A stretch of DNA of 64,000 nt from Meloidogyne chitwoodi (Eukaryota > Nematoda > Chromadorea > Rhabditida > Meloidogynidae). A program made the position numbers and the translations under genes. The notes beneath the pieces were generated by a model. It saw nothing but the letters and a program-made list of their open reading frames with translations, did no database searches and was not told where the DNA came from. Positions 63,195 to 64,000 of the stretch are shown piece by piece (the stretch's first letter is position 1; each line of letters begins with the position of its first letter). The stretch lies in assembly GCA_015183035.1 (NCBI GenBank), contig JACZZP010000003.1, forward strand, positions 1,426,001-1,490,000. Reading direction: 5' to 3'.

Positions 63195-64000
63195 ATGACC
63201 CATTGTAATAGAGAACCATCTCCTGTTCTGAGACGTAAGGAAAAGGAGCGATGTATGGAATTGCTACTAGATGATGATAAGGTTTCTTGTTTCTATTGAT
63301 TTAACTTAGGGAAAAGTGAAGGCTTCGTAATTTAGTATTTAGTAATAAGTGAATTAAAAAAAAGTTATTTTCTTTCAATTACAGGTTCATCGGATTGCAC
63401 TTCGCAGTCCAGCACTTTGTAAATTAGCACATGTTGAATCGCCGAATTGTGTTTGGTTCAAATTGGTAAACCATATCACTGAAGATTTGCTAATTTTTAG
63501 GCCGTGAGTGTTTTTCTTTTTTTATTTGCACTTATATTCCAGTACAAGACTTGAACCACTTTTATCAAAAAGAAATAAAAATATTGAAAATTGTATTGGA
63601 CTTAAGGATGAGAGTAATTCACAATCATCAGTTTTTTCCTACACAGCTTTATCTTCAAATAATGATTTGAAAGGAACGCCATCATTGGATGGGGCTGTTG
63701 TTCCTCAAGAAGAAACATTAAAACTTCAAAAGAATAATTCCGTTCAACTTTATGCTTATGTATTAGCCCCTTTAGGTAGTTTACTATTATTTAATAAAAA
63801 TAACTTTGTAATTATTATTTTTTACTTTAGAGGCTAATGTTTATGCAAGAGCTAGGGTAAGAGAAATGAGTTATTAATTTTTTTAAATTAAATTTTTAGA
63901 TAATTCATTTGAAGAAGATTCATGACCAGGACCAGAAGAAATTAAAACATTTTGCTTATGTTCATTTTATTGATGAAGGCTACGGAGTATGGCTAAATAC
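63195..64000 (+). CDS. Tudor-like protein, 5' part only (cut by window end)
   Basis: Four or five exons of an incomplete gene. The start is MTHCNREPSPVLRRKEKERC, followed by VHRIALRSPALCKLAHVESP and NCVWFKLVNHITEDLLIF, spliced to RPTRLEPLLSKRNKN. A Ser-rich linker follows, then QLYAYVLAPLEANVYARARI and FAYVHFIDEGYGVWLNT at the edge. The pairs (pre-strand with Trp/Phe; A.L..NVYARA then V.FIDEGYGVW) look like an extended Tudor unit. EKL-1, a Tudor protein that acts with the RdRP EGO-1, is one candidate, but the identity is a guess until the rest is seen. The exon at 63399-63503 was kept open because this alone restores the frame. Confidence 0.55.

Overview
This is nuclear DNA from a nematode. 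It is strongly AT-rich, most introns are only about 35-60 nt, genes are packed 120-500 nt apart in same-strand runs, many start codons sit a few bases after a bare U-rich AG acceptor (expected for spliced-leader trans-splicing), and there is an EGO-1/RRF-type RNA-dependent RNA polymerase. The style fits a tylenchine such as Meloidogyne, but the genus is an inference. Gene ends below come from joining exons by reading frame and GT..AG (twice GC..AG) boundaries by eye; first exons and UTRs are the weakest parts.

Layout. 0.9-1.75 kb (-): UBAP1/MVB12-like ESCRT-I subunit; 1.9-2.9 kb: inverted-repeat element. 3.1-22.8 kb (+): ten consecutive genes, MAF1, archease, DDX18/Has1 helicase, TDP2, 26S proteasome ATPase RPT6, an RCC1-repeat protein, lariat debranching enzyme DBR1, cap methyltransferase CMTR1, PRCC, and a secreted Ly6-like protein. 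23.0-26.5 kb (-): CK2 beta, ribosomal protein L7, GAS41/YEATS4. 26.7-29.9 kb (+): TRM10/MRPP1-like tRNA methyltransferase with an odd membrane-spanning C-terminus. 30.0-40.9 kb (-): a protein with three NADAR domains, USO1/p115, RNPS1. 41.7-42.8 kb (+): cyclophilin A. 43.1-43.7 kb: long foldback element with a perfect 8-bp target duplication. 43.8-47.8 kb (-): short, probably mitochondrial alanyl-tRNA synthetase and La. 48.1-48.5 kb: second foldback element. 48.8-60.1 kb (+): RdRP, PRELI/slowmo, a 62-aa membrane protein, RNA polymerase III subunit RPC3, Tim8-like small TIM. 60.5-61.6 kb (-): four-repeat polyubiquitin. 62.0-62.9 kb (+): TRAP-gamma. 63.2 kb to the edge (+): start of a Tudor-like protein.

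Most genes are conserved housekeeping genes, largely for RNA metabolism (Pol III control by MAF1 and RPC3, capping, debranching, splicing, tRNA maturation and charging, RNAi) and mitochondrial import or lipid transfer. Short spacings suggest several operons, for example DBR1-CMTR1-PRCC and slowmo-small membrane protein-RPC3-Tim8.

The most unusual items are the triple-NADAR protein (NADAR enzymes act on ADP-ribosylated guanine and related N-glycosides), the TRM10-domain protein with two predicted C-terminal transmembrane helices, two GC-AG introns, the Leu in the RPT6 P-loop, a shared 16-bp promoter-like motif, and at least seven non-autonomous inverted-repeat elements, four of them inside introns that are otherwise very short.
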